Shown here piece after piece: positions 54,791 through 63,466 of a stretch of 64,000 nt of DNA. Within the stretch, counting starts at the first letter, position 1; every line of letters begins with the position of its first letter. The notes beneath the pieces were generated by a model, which saw only the letters and a program-made list of their open reading frames with translations, had not been told where the DNA came from and searched no databases. This DNA is from Streptomyces cupreus (lineage in GTDB: Bacteria > Actinomycetota > Actinomycetes > Streptomycetales > Streptomycetaceae). Both the position numbers and the translations under genes were made by a program. Location of the stretch: NCBI RefSeq assembly GCF_014257025.1, contig NZ_JACMSF010000015.1:94956-158955 (forward strand), written 5' to 3'.

Positions 54791-56796
54791 TCGTACGCCC
54801 CCAGACGGTCGATGGCGGATTCCACGGCGTTCCACGCGGTCTGTCCCAGACCGCAGATCGAGGCGTCCCGCATCGCGCGGCCTACCTCCCTGAGCAGGGC
54901 GATGTCATCGGCGGCCGCCGCACCCGTGCGCTCCGCGATCCGGTGCAGCGCCTCCTCCTGGCGCACGGTCCCGACCCGGCACGGCACGCACTGCCCGCAC
55001 GACTCGTCGCGGAAGAACTCGGCGATGCGCAGGAGGAGCCGGGGCAGCGGCACCGTGTCGTCGAAGGCCATCACCACGCCCGAGCCGAGGGTGGTGCCCG
55101 CCTCCCGGGTGCCTTCGAAGGTGAGCGGGATGTCCATTTCGTCGGGCCGTACGAAGCCGCCGGCCGCGCCGCCGAGCAGGACCGCTCGCAGCCCGTCGCG
55201 CACCCCGGCCAGCTCCAGCAGCTCGCCCAGCGTGGCGCCGAAGGGGAGCTCGTAGATCCCGGGCCGCTCCACACTCCCGGACACGCAGAACAGCTTCGGC
55301 CCGGTGGACCTCGCGGTGCCGATCGCCGCGTACGCCGGTGCGCCCATGGTCAGGATCGGCAGGACGTTGACCAGCGTCTCGACGTTGTTCTCCACCGTCG
55401 GTTTGCCGAACAGGCCCTTCTCCACCGGGAACGGCGGCTTCGAGCGCGGCTCGCCCCGGTAGCCCTCGATGGAGTTGAACAGGGCCGTCTCCTCACCGCA
55501 GATGTACGCGCCCGCGCCCCTGCGGATCTCGATGTCGAAGGAGTAGCCCTGGCCGAGGATGTCCTCGCCGAGCAGGCCCCGCGCGCGTGCCTGGGCGAGG
55601 GCGTGCTCCATGCGCGCGAGGGAGCGCGGGTACTCACCGCGCAGATACAGATAGCCCTGGTGTGCGCCGGTCGCGTAGGCGGCGATCGTCATCGCCTCGA
55701 CAAGCGCGTACGGATCGCCCTCCATGATCACGCGGTCCTTGAAGGTGCCCGGCTCGGATTCGTCGGCGTTGCAGACGAGGTAGTGCGGATGGTCGGGCCG
55801 GGACGCCGTGGCCTGCCATTTGCGGCCGGTGGGGAAGGCGGCGCCGCCACGCCCGACCAGGCCGGAGTCGGTGACCTCGCGGATGACGCCGGCCGGGCCG
55901 AGGGCGAAGGCCCTGCGCAGGGCGGTGTAGCCGCCGTGGGCGCGGTAGTCGTTGAGGCTCGACGGGTCCACGGCGCCGATCCTGCTGAGCAGGGTGAGAC
56001 CCGGCTCCCCGGCTTGGGGCACCGCCATGGCTGCCGGTGGCTCCTCGGGGGCCGAGTCGGGCGAGGCCGCGGCGAGGACGGCGGTGTGTGCGGTGGCCGG
56101 GGCGACGACGGCGGTGGCCCTGGGAGTCCCGCCCCCGCCGCCCCTACCCGTCCCATCCCCGGGGCGCTGCCCCGGACCCCCGCTGGGCGCTGCGCCCCCA
56201 GACCCCCGCTTCGGCCCTGAACGGGCCTCGTCCTCAAACTCCTCCAGAGGGGGTGCCCCCAGACGGGCCGGGTGTGCCGCCGGACGGGCCGGGTATGTCA
56301 CGCCCGCTCGCACCACCAACGCCGCCGGCGCCCGCTCGCACAACCCCAGGCACGGGCTTCGCTCCACCGAGACGCCGGGGCCGAGGCTGCCCTCGATGCC
56401 GGCGCACAGGTCGACCGCGCCCGCCGCCGCGCAGGCCAGGTCGGTGCAGACGTGGAGGACGGTCGCGGGGCGGGGCCTGACGGAGAACATGGCGTAGAAG
56501 GTGGCCACGCCGTACGCCTCGGCCGGCGGTACCGTCAGGCGGCGGCACAGGTAGTCGAGGGCGCCGTCGCTGATCCAGCCGATCCGGTCGTTGATGGCAT
56601 GCAGCCCCGGCAACAGCAGGTCCCTGCGATCCCGGGCCTCGCGTCCGCCGCGCGCCCACCTGAGGTCGGCGGCTCGCATCTCATCGCGGGCGGCGCCCTC
56701 CCAGGAGGACTCCGGGGGACCCAACAGGGCGTCGACGGCCGCCCGTTCGTCGTCCGTCGGCTTGCTGTCGCCGAAGTGCAGGTCCACTTGCGTCAC
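54787..56796 (-). CDS. NuoE-NuoF fusion (diaphorase subunit of formate dehydrogenase), 669 aa
   Basis: Residues 1-175 are NuoE-like with 2Fe-2S cysteines 117, 122, 149 and 153 in HVCTDLACAAAG and SPCLGLCERA. Residues 180-262 form a Gly/Pro/Ala linker that derives partly from a Streptomyces intergenic-type repeat. Residues 265-669 are NuoF: GRGGAAFPTGRKWQ and CGEETALFNSIEGYRGEPRS for FMN/NAD, and ESCGQCVPCRVGT with ICGLGQ for the 4Fe-4S cluster. It passes electrons from formate to NAD. GTG at 56796 overlaps the catalytic gene by four bases. Confidence 0.92.
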   Translation of the reverse strand: MTQVDLHFGDSKPTDDERAAVDALLGPPESSWEGAARDEMRAADLRWARGGREARDRRDLLLPGLHAINDRIGWISDGALDYLCRRLTVPPAEAYGVATFYAMFSVRPRPATVLHVCTDLACAAAGAVDLCAGIEGSLGPGVSVERSPCLGLCERAPAALVVRAGVTYPARPAAHPARLGAPPLEEFEDEARSGPKRGSGGAAPSGGPGQRPGDGTGRGGGGGTPRATAVVAPATAHTAVLAAASPDSAPEEPPAAMAVPQAGEPGLTLLSRIGAVDPSSLNDYRAHGGYTALRRAFALGPAGVIREVTDSGLVGRGGAAFPTGRKWQATASRPDHPHYLVCNADESEPGTFKDRVIMEGDPYALVEAMTIAAYATGAHQGYLYLRGEYPRSLARMEHALAQARARGLLGEDILGQGYSFDIEIRRGAGAYICGEETALFNSIEGYRGEPRSKPPFPVEKGLFGKPTVENNVETLVNVLPILTMGAPAYAAIGTARSTGPKLFCVSGSVERPGIYELPFGATLGELLELAGVRDGLRAVLLGGAAGGFVRPDEMDIPLTFEGTREAGTTLGSGVVMAFDDTVPLPRLLLRIAEFFRDESCGQCVPCRVGTVRQEEALHRIAERTGAAAADDIALLREVGRAMRDASICGLGQTAWNAVESAIDRLGAYE
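56155..56275. repeat. Streptomyces-type repeat translated inside the NuoEF linker
   Basis: CCCCGGGGCGCTGCCCCGGA, then GACCCCCGCTTCGGCCCTGA and CCTCGTCCTCAAACTCCTCC match the 'GGGGCGCTGCCCC ... CCTCAAACGCCGG'-like element that is abundant between Streptomyces genes. Here it lies in frame inside a gene, encoding residues about 174-214. Confidence 0.65.
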
Positions 56797-58712
56797 CTCA
56801 CGATGGTCGCGACGGGGAGCTTCTCGATCCGGATCGCCGACGCCTTGAACTCCGCCGTCCCCGCGATCGGGCAGTTGGCCTCGATCGTCAGCTGGTTGGT
56901 GTCCACCTCGTCGGGAAAGTGCATGGTCATGAAGGCGAGCCCGGGCCTGAGGGCGGTGTCGATCCACACCGGCGCCACCACGGAACCCCGGCGCGAGGTC
57001 ACCTGGACCTCCTCGCCCACCACGACCCCGTACCGCTCGGCGTCCTCCGGGCACAGCTCGACGTACTCGCCGCGCCGGAGCGGGGAGGCGAAACTCCCGC
57101 TCTGCACACCGGTGTTGTAGGAGTCGAGCCGTCGCCCGGTGGTGAGCCGGATCGGGTACTGCTCGTCGGTGAGGTCGACCGGCGGATCGTGCTGGACCAG
57201 GCCGAAGGGTGCCAGGCGTCCCCTGTTCGCGGGGTCGGGATCCCACAACCTGCCGTGCAGGTAGGTCGGTTCGAGTGCGTCGGTACTGGGACACGGCCAC
57301 TGGATGCCCTGGTGCTGCTCCAGACGCTCGTACGTCATCCCGTAGTGGTCCGGGGAGACCGACCTGAGCTCGTTCCAGACCGCCTCGGCGTCGGCGTACT
57401 TCCACTCGTGGCCGAGCCGTGCCGCCAGCTCGCAGATGATGTCGATGTCCTCGCGCGCCTCGCCGGGCGGGGCGACCGCCCGGCGTACGCGCTGAACTCG
57501 CCGCTCACTGTTGGTGGTTGTGCCCTCCGTCTCGGCCCATCCCGCGGTCGCGGGCAGGACGACGTCCGCGAGCTCGGCCGTCTTCGTCAGGAAGATGTCC
57601 TGCACGACGAAGAAGTCGAGGGCCTGAAGACGCCGTACGGCCTGTTCGCTGTCGGCCTCCGACTGTGCCGGGTTCTCGCCGATGCAGTAGACGGCCTTGA
57701 GCGTGCCCTCCTCCATCGCCTCGAACATCTCCGTCAGGTTCAGCCCGTAGTGCGGCTGGATGACGGTGCCCCACGCCGACTCGAACCTCAGCCGGGAGCC
57801 GGCGTCGAGGATGTCCTGGAAGCCCGGCAGACGGTTGGGGATCGCGCCCATGTCGCCGCCGCCCTGGACGTTGTTCTGCCCGCGCAGGGGCTGAAGTCCG
57901 CTGCCGTAGCGGCCGACATGGCCGGTCAGCAGCGAGAGGTTGATCAGCGCGCGGACGTTGTCGGTGCCGTTGTGGTGCTCGGTGATGCCGAGGGTCCAGC
58001 ACAGTTGGGCGCGCTCGGCGCGGGCGTAGGCGTGCGCCAACTCCTTGATGGCGGCGGCCGGTACGCCCGTCACCTTCTCGGCGAGCGAGAGCGTCCAGGG
58101 CTCGACGAGTGCCTTGTACTCCTCGAAGCCGCTGGTCGCCCGCTCGATGAACGCCTCGTTGGCCAGGCCCGCGTGAATGATCTCGCGGCCGATGGCGTGC
58201 GCCATCGGGATGTCGGTGCCGACGTTCAGCCCCATCCAGCTCTCCGCCCACTCGGCGGTGGAGGTGCGGCGCGGGTCGACGGCGTACATCCGGGCGCCGT
58301 TCCTGATCCCCTTCAGCACGTGCTGGAAGAAGATCGGGTGCGCGAAGCGGGCGTTGGAGCCCCACATCACGATGACGTCGGTGTGCTCGATCTCCTCGTA
58401 CGAGGAGGTGCCACCGCCGGAGCCGAAGGCGGCGGAGAGGCCGGCGACGCTAGGGGCGTGACAAGTGCGGTTGCAGGAGTCGACGTTGTTGGTGCCCATC
58501 ACCACCCGGGCGAACTTCTGGGCCACGTAGTTCATCTCGTTGGTGGCGCGGGCGCAGGAGAACATGCCGAAGGCGCCGCGGTTGCGCTCGATGCCCTGGG
58601 CCGCCCGCTCCAGGGCCTCCTCCCAACTCGCCCGCCGGAACGGCTCGTCACGCGAGTCCCTGATCAACGGATGGGTGAGCCGGGTATATGTCCTCGGCCG
58701 GCGTTGCCTCAT
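56793..58712 (-). CDS. Formate dehydrogenase catalytic (molybdopterin) subunit without Fe4S4 domain, 639 aa
   Basis: It begins MRQRRPRTYTRLTHPLIRDS, where a full FdhF chain would continue from its Fe4S4 domain. Molybdopterin dehydrogenase motifs follow: GMFSCARATNEMNYVAQKFA RVVMGTNNVDSCNRTCHAPS with Cys84 likely bound to Mo/W (Cys, not selenocysteine), GGTSSYEEIEHTDVIVMWGS NARFAHPIFFQHVL, GHVGRYGSGLQPLRGQNNVQ GGGDMGAIPNRLPGFQ, and the C-terminal molydopterin-dinucleotide domain RLTTGRRLDSYNTGVQSGSF. The Fe4S4 domain is on a separate protein two genes downstream. Coupled to the ketopantoate reductase-like gene by four bases. Confidence 0.92.
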   Translation of the reverse strand: MRQRRPRTYTRLTHPLIRDSRDEPFRRASWEEALERAAQGIERNRGAFGMFSCARATNEMNYVAQKFARVVMGTNNVDSCNRTCHAPSVAGLSAAFGSGGGTSSYEEIEHTDVIVMWGSNARFAHPIFFQHVLKGIRNGARMYAVDPRRTSTAEWAESWMGLNVGTDIPMAHAIGREIIHAGLANEAFIERATSGFEEYKALVEPWTLSLAEKVTGVPAAAIKELAHAYARAERAQLCWTLGITEHHNGTDNVRALINLSLLTGHVGRYGSGLQPLRGQNNVQGGGDMGAIPNRLPGFQDILDAGSRLRFESAWGTVIQPHYGLNLTEMFEAMEEGTLKAVYCIGENPAQSEADSEQAVRRLQALDFFVVQDIFLTKTAELADVVLPATAGWAETEGTTTNSERRVQRVRRAVAPPGEAREDIDIICELAARLGHEWKYADAEAVWNELRSVSPDHYGMTYERLEQHQGIQWPCPSTDALEPTYLHGRLWDPDPANRGRLAPFGLVQHDPPVDLTDEQYPIRLTTGRRLDSYNTGVQSGSFASPLRRGEYVELCPEDAERYGVVVGEEVQVTSRRGSVVAPVWIDTALRPGLAFMTMHFPDEVDTNQLTIEANCPIAGTAEFKASAIRIEKLPVATIVR

Positions 58713-59680
58713 GCGGCGCTCCTCAGTGCGAGCAGGTCCGAGATGGCGTGCACGGTGCGCAGGGTGGGCACCTCCACGCCGGTGATCCCCGCCAACTCGA
58801 CGACCGCCGCGAGGAGTACGTCGAGTTCGAGCGGCTTGCCGCGCTCCAGGTCCTGGAGCGTCGAGGTGCGGTGGTCGCCGACCTTCTCGGCGCCGGCCAT
58901 CCGGCGTTCGATGGAGATGCCGATCTCGCAGCCGAGGGCCTCGGCGACGGCGAGCGTCTCGGCCATCATGGTCTCGATCACCTTGCGGGTGCCGCCGTGC
59001 AGACACATCTGCCGCATGGTGGCGCGGGCCAGCGCGCTGATCGGGTTGAAGGAGATGTTGCCGAGCAGCTTGAGCCAGATGTCATTGCGCAGATCCGGCT
59101 CCACCGGGCACTTCAGGCCACCGGCCTTCATGGCCTCGCTGAACGCCAGACAGCGCTCGGACACGCTCCGGTCCGGTTCGCCGACCGAGAACCGGGTGCC
59201 TTCCAAGTGCCGTACGACACCGGGCCCTTCGAGCTCGGTGGCCGCGTAGACGACACAGCCGATCGCCCGCTCGGGCGCGAGCACCGCACTGACCGCGCCG
59301 CCGGGGTCGACGCTCTCCACGCGATGGCCGTCGTGGGGGCCGCCGTGCCGGTGGAAGTACCACCAGGGGATGCCGTTCTGGGCGGCGATCACCGCCGTGG
59401 AGTCATGCACCAGGGGCTCGATCAGCGGCCCGCACGCCGCGTACGAGTTGGCCTTCAGACCCAGGAACACATAGTCGACCGGGCCGATTTCGGCCGGGTC
59501 GTCGGTGGCATGGGCGCGAGCGGTGAAATCACCGCGCGGGCTGAGCACCCGCACGCCGTGCTGCCTCATGGCCGCCAGATGCGGTCCGCGGGCGACGAGA
59601 TGCACATCGGCGCCGGCGCGATGGAGCGCGGCACCGACATAGGCGCCGATCGCACCGGCGCCGAGGACTGCGACTTTCAT
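58709..59680 (-). CDS. 2-dehydropantoate 2-reductase (ApbA/PanE)-like, first gene of the fdh operon, 323 aa
   Basis: The N-terminal Rossmann part MKVAVLGAGAIGAYVGAALH has the GxGxxG motif for NADP; VDYVFLGLKANSYAACGPLI and VIAAQNGIPWWYF follow the family pattern. The catalytic Lys is in EPDLRNDIWLKLLGNISFNP. Real ketopantoate reductases are housekeeping; this one, placed first in a formate dehydrogenase operon, may act on another 2-oxo acid (inference). ATG at 59680 with GGAG upstream. Confidence 0.85.
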   Translation of the reverse strand: MKVAVLGAGAIGAYVGAALHRAGADVHLVARGPHLAAMRQHGVRVLSPRGDFTARAHATDDPAEIGPVDYVFLGLKANSYAACGPLIEPLVHDSTAVIAAQNGIPWWYFHRHGGPHDGHRVESVDPGGAVSAVLAPERAIGCVVYAATELEGPGVVRHLEGTRFSVGEPDRSVSERCLAFSEAMKAGGLKCPVEPDLRNDIWLKLLGNISFNPISALARATMRQMCLHGGTRKVIETMMAETLAVAEALGCEIGISIERRMAGAEKVGDHRTSTLQDLERGKPLELDVLLAAVVELAGITGVEVPTLRTVHAISDLLALRSAA

Positions 59681-59749
59681 ACGGGGGAGCTCCGTTCGGT
59701 CGAGGGATACCGCGGAGATGGAGCGCTGCCGAAACTCTGTCGACGAAAT

Positions 59750-59763
59750 ATTGTCTACAGTAT
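59750..59763. promoter_or_regulatory. GTAGAC-type site, GntR/FCD operator candidate
   Basis: ATTGTCTACAGTAT contains TTGTCTACAG, the reverse complement CTGTAGACAA of the motif at 62547-62558. It lies 69 bases upstream of the fdh operon start (59680) and 140 upstream of the transporter start (59903), in the divergent gap. TGT-n2-ACA-like sites are typical for FCD-type GntR regulators. Confidence 0.6.
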
Positions 59764-59902
59764 GCCCGTTGGGGCGGCAAGGGTTCGGGCAGCACCGGAA
59801 ACCGGCCGGTTCGACCGTTCGTCGCGCGCTGGATACCGTTCATCGCATACGGTCGACGCACCGCCTTCTCAACTCCGTTCAGGGTTCCTACCGTTCGGGA
59901 TC

Positions 59903-61267
59903 ATGAGTCCACCGGTCGCACCCCAGGGTTGGAGCCGCTGGCTGGTTCCCCCCGCCGCTCTCTCGGTCCATCTCTCCATCGGACAGGCCTATGCCTGGTC
60001 CGTGTTCAAGCCGCCCCTGGAATCCGCGCTCGGCCTCACCGGCACGCAGAGCGCGCTCCCCTTCCAGTTGGGCATCGTCATGCTGGGCCTGTCGGCCGCG
60101 TTCGGCGGCACGCTCGTCGAGCGCAACGGCCCGCGCTGGGCGATGACCGTCGCCCTGTGCTGCTTCTCCTCCGGCTTTCTGCTCTCCGCCCTCGGCGCGG
60201 CCACCGAGCAGTACTGGCTGATCGTCCTCGGCTACGGCTTCGTCGGCGGGATCGGCCTCGGCATCGGGTACATCTCGCCCGTCTCCACGCTGATCAAGTG
60301 GTTCCCGGACCGCCCCGGCATGGCCACCGGAATCGCCATCATGGGCTTCGGCGGCGGCGCGCTGATCGCCTCGCCGTGGTCCGCGCAGATGCTGGATTCC
60401 TTCGGTACGGACAGCGGCGGCATCGCGCTGGCGTTCCTGGTGCACGGGCTGACGTACGCGGTGTTCATGTCGCTGGGTGTCCTCCTGGTCAGGGTGCCGA
60501 GAACCGGCCCAGGGGCGCGGGGCGGTGTTGAATCTGCGGCTACCGCCGCGGGGGCGCGCTCAACCCCCACCGGCCCGCAGGTATCGGCGAACACAGCCCT
60601 GCGCACCCCGCAGTTCTGGTGCCTGTGGGTCGTGCTGTGCATGAACGTGACCGCGGGCATCGGCATCCTGGAGAAGGCCGCGCCGATGATCATGGACTTC
60701 TTCGCGAACACCTCGACAACGGTGTCGGCGACCGCCGCGGCCGGCTTCGTCGCCCTGCTGTCGGCCGCCAACATGGCCGGACGCATCGGCTGGTCGTCCA
60801 CCTCCGACCTGATCGGGCGGAAGAACATCTACCGGGTCTACCTGGGCGTCGGCGCGCTGATGTACGCCTCCATCGCCCTGTTCGGCGACTCCTCCAAACC
60901 GCTGTTCATCCTGTGCGCCCTGGTGATCCTCTCCTTCTACGGCGGCGGCTTCGCGACGATCCCCGCCTATCTGAAGGACCTCTTCGGCACCCACCAGGTC
61001 GGCGCGATCCACGGCCGGCTGCTCACCGCCTGGTCCACGGCGGGAGTCCTCGGACCGCTGATCGTCAACTGGATCGCCGACCGGCAGGAGGAGGCCGGCA
61101 AGACCGGCGCGTCCCTGTACGGGCTCTCCTTCGTCATCATGATCGGCCTGCTGGTAGTCGGCTTTGTCGCCAATGAGCTGGTCCGACCCGTCCATCCCCG
61201 CCATCACATCCCCGCACCCCGTCAGGAGGTCCTCGATGTCGAACGACAGCAGCCAGAGTCCGCCTGA
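59903..61267 (+). CDS. OFA-family (oxalate/formate) MFS transporter, 454 aa
   Basis: Twelve transmembrane segments; the OFA signature features are SIGQAYAWSVFKPPLESALG, LGYGFVGGIGLGIGYISPVS TLIKWFPDRPGMATGIAIMG FGGGALIASP and AWSTAGVLGPLIVNWIADRQ. The central loop (residues about 200-230) includes RTGPGARGGVESAATAAGAR STPTGPQVSAN, which comes from an intergenic repeat. Such transporters exchange oxalate or formate; pairing with the divergent fdh operon suits formate supply. ATG at 59903. Confidence 0.9.
   Translation: MSPPVAPQGWSRWLVPPAALSVHLSIGQAYAWSVFKPPLESALGLTGTQSALPFQLGIVMLGLSAAFGGTLVERNGPRWAMTVALCCFSSGFLLSALGAATEQYWLIVLGYGFVGGIGLGIGYISPVSTLIKWFPDRPGMATGIAIMGFGGGALIASPWSAQMLDSFGTDSGGIALAFLVHGLTYAVFMSLGVLLVRVPRTGPGARGGVESAATAAGARSTPTGPQVSANTALRTPQFWCLWVVLCMNVTAGIGILEKAAPMIMDFFANTSTTVSATAAAGFVALLSAANMAGRIGWSSTSDLIGRKNIYRVYLGVGALMYASIALFGDSSKPLFILCALVILSFYGGGFATIPAYLKDLFGTHQVGAIHGRLLTAWSTAGVLGPLIVNWIADRQEEAGKTGASLYGLSFVIMIGLLVVGFVANELVRPVHPRHHIPAPRQEVLDVERQQPESA
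60510..60580. repeat. Streptomyces-type repeat translated inside the transporter loop
   Basis: AGGGGCGCGGGGCGGTGTTG, then CTGCGGCTACCGCCGCGGGG and CAACCCCCACCGGCCCGCAG match the second common Streptomyces intergenic repeat (with the same AGGGGCGCG and CCACCGGMCCCGCAG ends as copy A at 34256). It is translated as part of the loop between transmembrane segments 6 and 7. Confidence 0.65.
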
Positions 61268-61370
61268 CCGGCGCGGGCTGATCGCCTTCGCCTGGCTGTG
61301 GGTGGGAGCACCGCTCTGCTACGGGCTCTACGAACTCGTACAGAAGGCGACACAGCTGTTCACCGGGTGA
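61236..61370 (+). CDS. Small partner of the OFA transporter, 44 aa
   Basis: MSNDSSQSPPDRRGLIAFAW LWVGAPLCYGLYELVQKATQ has one transmembrane helix. Databases call this type 'MFS transporter small subunit'; it always lies directly after OFA transporter genes (established to my knowledge). AGGAGGTCCTCG precedes the ATG, and the gene overlaps the end of the transporter by 32 bases. Confidence 0.75.
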   Translation: MSNDSSQSPPDRRGLIAFAWLWVGAPLCYGLYELVQKATQLFTG

Positions 61371-61533
61371 CCGGGGACGGCAGACCGTTCGGAAAGTGTT
61401 CGGGCGTCCGAGTGCCTGACAGAAGCCGACAACCCGGGCGGCCGATTCCTGTGGCATCGCCTGCCGCCGTACCCGCGAGTCACTGATCAGACTGGTGGAT
61501 CCCGCTACCCACAGCAACGAGGGGGACCACCCG

Positions 61534-62481
61534 ATGAACGGCTCGCGCATCGCCGCGCTCGGCCACTACCAGCCGGCCAAGGTACTCACCAACGAGGACC
61601 TGGTCGGCATGGTCGAGACCAGCGACGAGTGGATCAGATCCCGGGTGGGCATCCGCACACGCCATATCGCCGGGCCCGACGAGCCGGTCGACGAGCTCGC
61701 CGGGCACGCGGCGGCCAAGGCGCTCGCGGCCGCGGGCCTCACGGCGGGCGACATCGACCTGGTGCTGGTGGCCACCTCCACCGCCATCGACCGCTCCCCG
61801 AACATGGCCGCGCGCGTCGCCGCCCGGCTCGGCATCCCCTCGCCCGCCGCGATGGACGTCAACGTCGTCTGCGCCGGTTTCACCCACGCGCTCGCCACCG
61901 CCGATCACGCCGTCCGGGCGGGCGCCGCCACCCGGGCCCTGGTGATCGGCGCGGACAAGATGTCCGACGTGACCGACTGGACCGACCGCACGACCTGTGT
62001 GCTCGTCGGCGACGGGGCGGGGGCCGCCGTCGTGGAAGCGTGCCCTTCGGGTGAGGCGCCGGGTATCGGGCCCGTGCTGTGGGGCTCGGTGCCCGAGATG
62101 GGGCACGCCGTGCGGATCGAGGGGACGCCGTCGCGTTTCGCCCAGGAGGGGCAGAGCGTCTACCGCTGGGCCACCACCCAACTGCCGGCCATCGCGCGGA
62201 AGGCCTGCGAGCGGTCCGGGCTCGCGCCCGCCGAACTCGCCGCGGTCGTGCTCCACCAGGCCAACCTGCGGATCATCGAACCCCTTGCAGAGAAGATCGG
62301 CGCGGTGAACGCCGTGGTGGCCAAGGACGTGTCCGACTCCGGGAACACCTCGGCCGCGAGCATCCCGCTCGCCTTCTCCAAGCTCGTGGAGCGCGGCGAG
62401 ATCTCCACCGGTGACCCGGTGCTGCTGTTCGGCTTCGGCGGGAACCTGTCGTACGCCGGGCAGGTCGTCCGCTGCCCCTGA
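61534..62481 (+). CDS. 3-oxoacyl-ACP synthase III-like enzyme (KAS III/FabH-like), 315 aa
   Basis: ETSDEWIRSRVGIRTRHIAG at the start, Cys113 in DVNVVCAGFTHALATADHAV, His in AVVLHQANLRIIEPLAEKIG, and Asn in SDSGNTSAASIPLAFSKLVE give the catalytic Cys-His-Asn triad. It lacks the housekeeping FabH context (fabD, acpP, fabF), so it is likely a secondary enzyme: a starter unit synthase or a decarboxylative condensing enzyme. ATG at 61534 follows GGGGGACC. Confidence 0.88.
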   Translation: MNGSRIAALGHYQPAKVLTNEDLVGMVETSDEWIRSRVGIRTRHIAGPDEPVDELAGHAAAKALAAAGLTAGDIDLVLVATSTAIDRSPNMAARVAARLGIPSPAAMDVNVVCAGFTHALATADHAVRAGAATRALVIGADKMSDVTDWTDRTTCVLVGDGAGAAVVEACPSGEAPGIGPVLWGSVPEMGHAVRIEGTPSRFAQEGQSVYRWATTQLPAIARKACERSGLAPAELAAVVLHQANLRIIEPLAEKIGAVNAVVAKDVSDSGNTSAASIPLAFSKLVERGEISTGDPVLLFGFGGNLSYAGQVVRCP

Positions 62482-62541
62482 CGGGTGCCGTGCCTCGGGT
62501 GTGATGAGGCCAACTCCCTCTCTCCCTGGCCCTTGTGCGCC

Positions 62542-62563
62542 GTAGACTGTAGACGAAAGACAA
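62542..62563. promoter_or_regulatory. GTAGAC direct repeats before the GntR gene
   Basis: GTAGACT and GTAGACG repeat at 62542-62555, and the sequence CTGTAGACGAAAGACAAT follows. The CTGTAGAC octamer matches the dyad upstream of the fdh operon in reverse orientation. It lies about 41-62 bases before the GntR start codon, consistent with autoregulation. Confidence 0.55.
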
Positions 62564-62603
62564 TCCATACTTTGCTGTCCGACGGCTCTGGAGGGGGACC
62601 GCG

Positions 62604-63281
62604 ATGTTGTCGACAGGACTTCCGCAGGGGGCGGTGCCCAAGCTCGAACGGCCCGGGCCGCTGCGGGACCGTGTCTACGAGGCCCTGCTCGAACTCATCA
62701 CCACCCGCGCCCTGCGCCCCGGCCAGCATCTGGTCGAGAGCGAACTCGCAGGTCATCTCGGTGTGTCCCGGCAACCGGTGCGCGAGGCGCTGCAACGTCT
62801 GAACACCGAGGGCTGGGTCGATCTACGGCCCGCCCAGGGCGCGTTCGTGCACGAGCCCACCGAGGAGGAGGCCGACCAGCTCCTCACCGTGCGCACCCTG
62901 CTGGAGGCCGAGGCCGCCCGGCTCGCCGCCGCCAATGCCGGAGCCGCCGGGATCACCGCCCTGGAGGAGCTGTGCGCCGAGGGCGAGCGCGCGGTGGCGG
63001 CGGACGACGTGGACGGCGCGGTGGCGATGAACGCCCGCTTCCACGCGAAGGTGATGGAACTCGCGGGCAACGCCGTCCTCGCCGAACTCGCCGCCCAGGT
63101 CGACCGCCGCGTGCGCTGGTACTACACGCCGGTGGCCCGGCAGCGCGGCAAGCAGTCCTGGATCGAGCACCGTCGGCTGATCGCGGCGATCTCCGACCGG
63201 GACCAGCAGCGCGCCACCGAGCTCATGCGCGAGCACACCGAGCACACCCGGACGTCGTACCACGCCCGACAGCGTGGCTGA
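62604..63281 (+). CDS. GntR-family regulator with FCD domain, 225 aa
   Basis: Winged HTH PLRDRVYEALLELITTRALR, PGQHLVESELAGHLGVSRQP VREALQRLNTEGWVDLRPAQ followed by an FCD effector domain (LTVRTLLEAEAARLAAANAG, DDVDGAVAMNARFHAKVMEL, GKQSWIEHRRLIAAISDRD). FCD domains sense small carboxylates. It likely controls this block: similar motifs precede it and the fdh operon. ATG at 62604 with GGAGGGGGACC. Confidence 0.9.
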   Translation: MLSTGLPQGAVPKLERPGPLRDRVYEALLELITTRALRPGQHLVESELAGHLGVSRQPVREALQRLNTEGWVDLRPAQGAFVHEPTEEEADQLLTVRTLLEAEAARLAAANAGAAGITALEELCAEGERAVAADDVDGAVAMNARFHAKVMELAGNAVLAELAAQVDRRVRWYYTPVARQRGKQSWIEHRRLIAAISDRDQQRATELMREHTEHTRTSYHARQRG

Positions 63282-63466
63282 CGCTCACAAGGTGTCGGCG
63301 TGCTCCCGTGCCCTGGGGTGCCGACGCGAATGACACCAGGCTTTGTCCTGTGAGTGGAAAAAGTGGGAAGCAATTCGTGCACAGATTCTTCCCAGTCACG
63401 GCGACCGCTGCTACGTTCCCCTCGAAAGCCCGGCAACTGGTGGCCGACTGAGGCGGGGAGGGGCAC

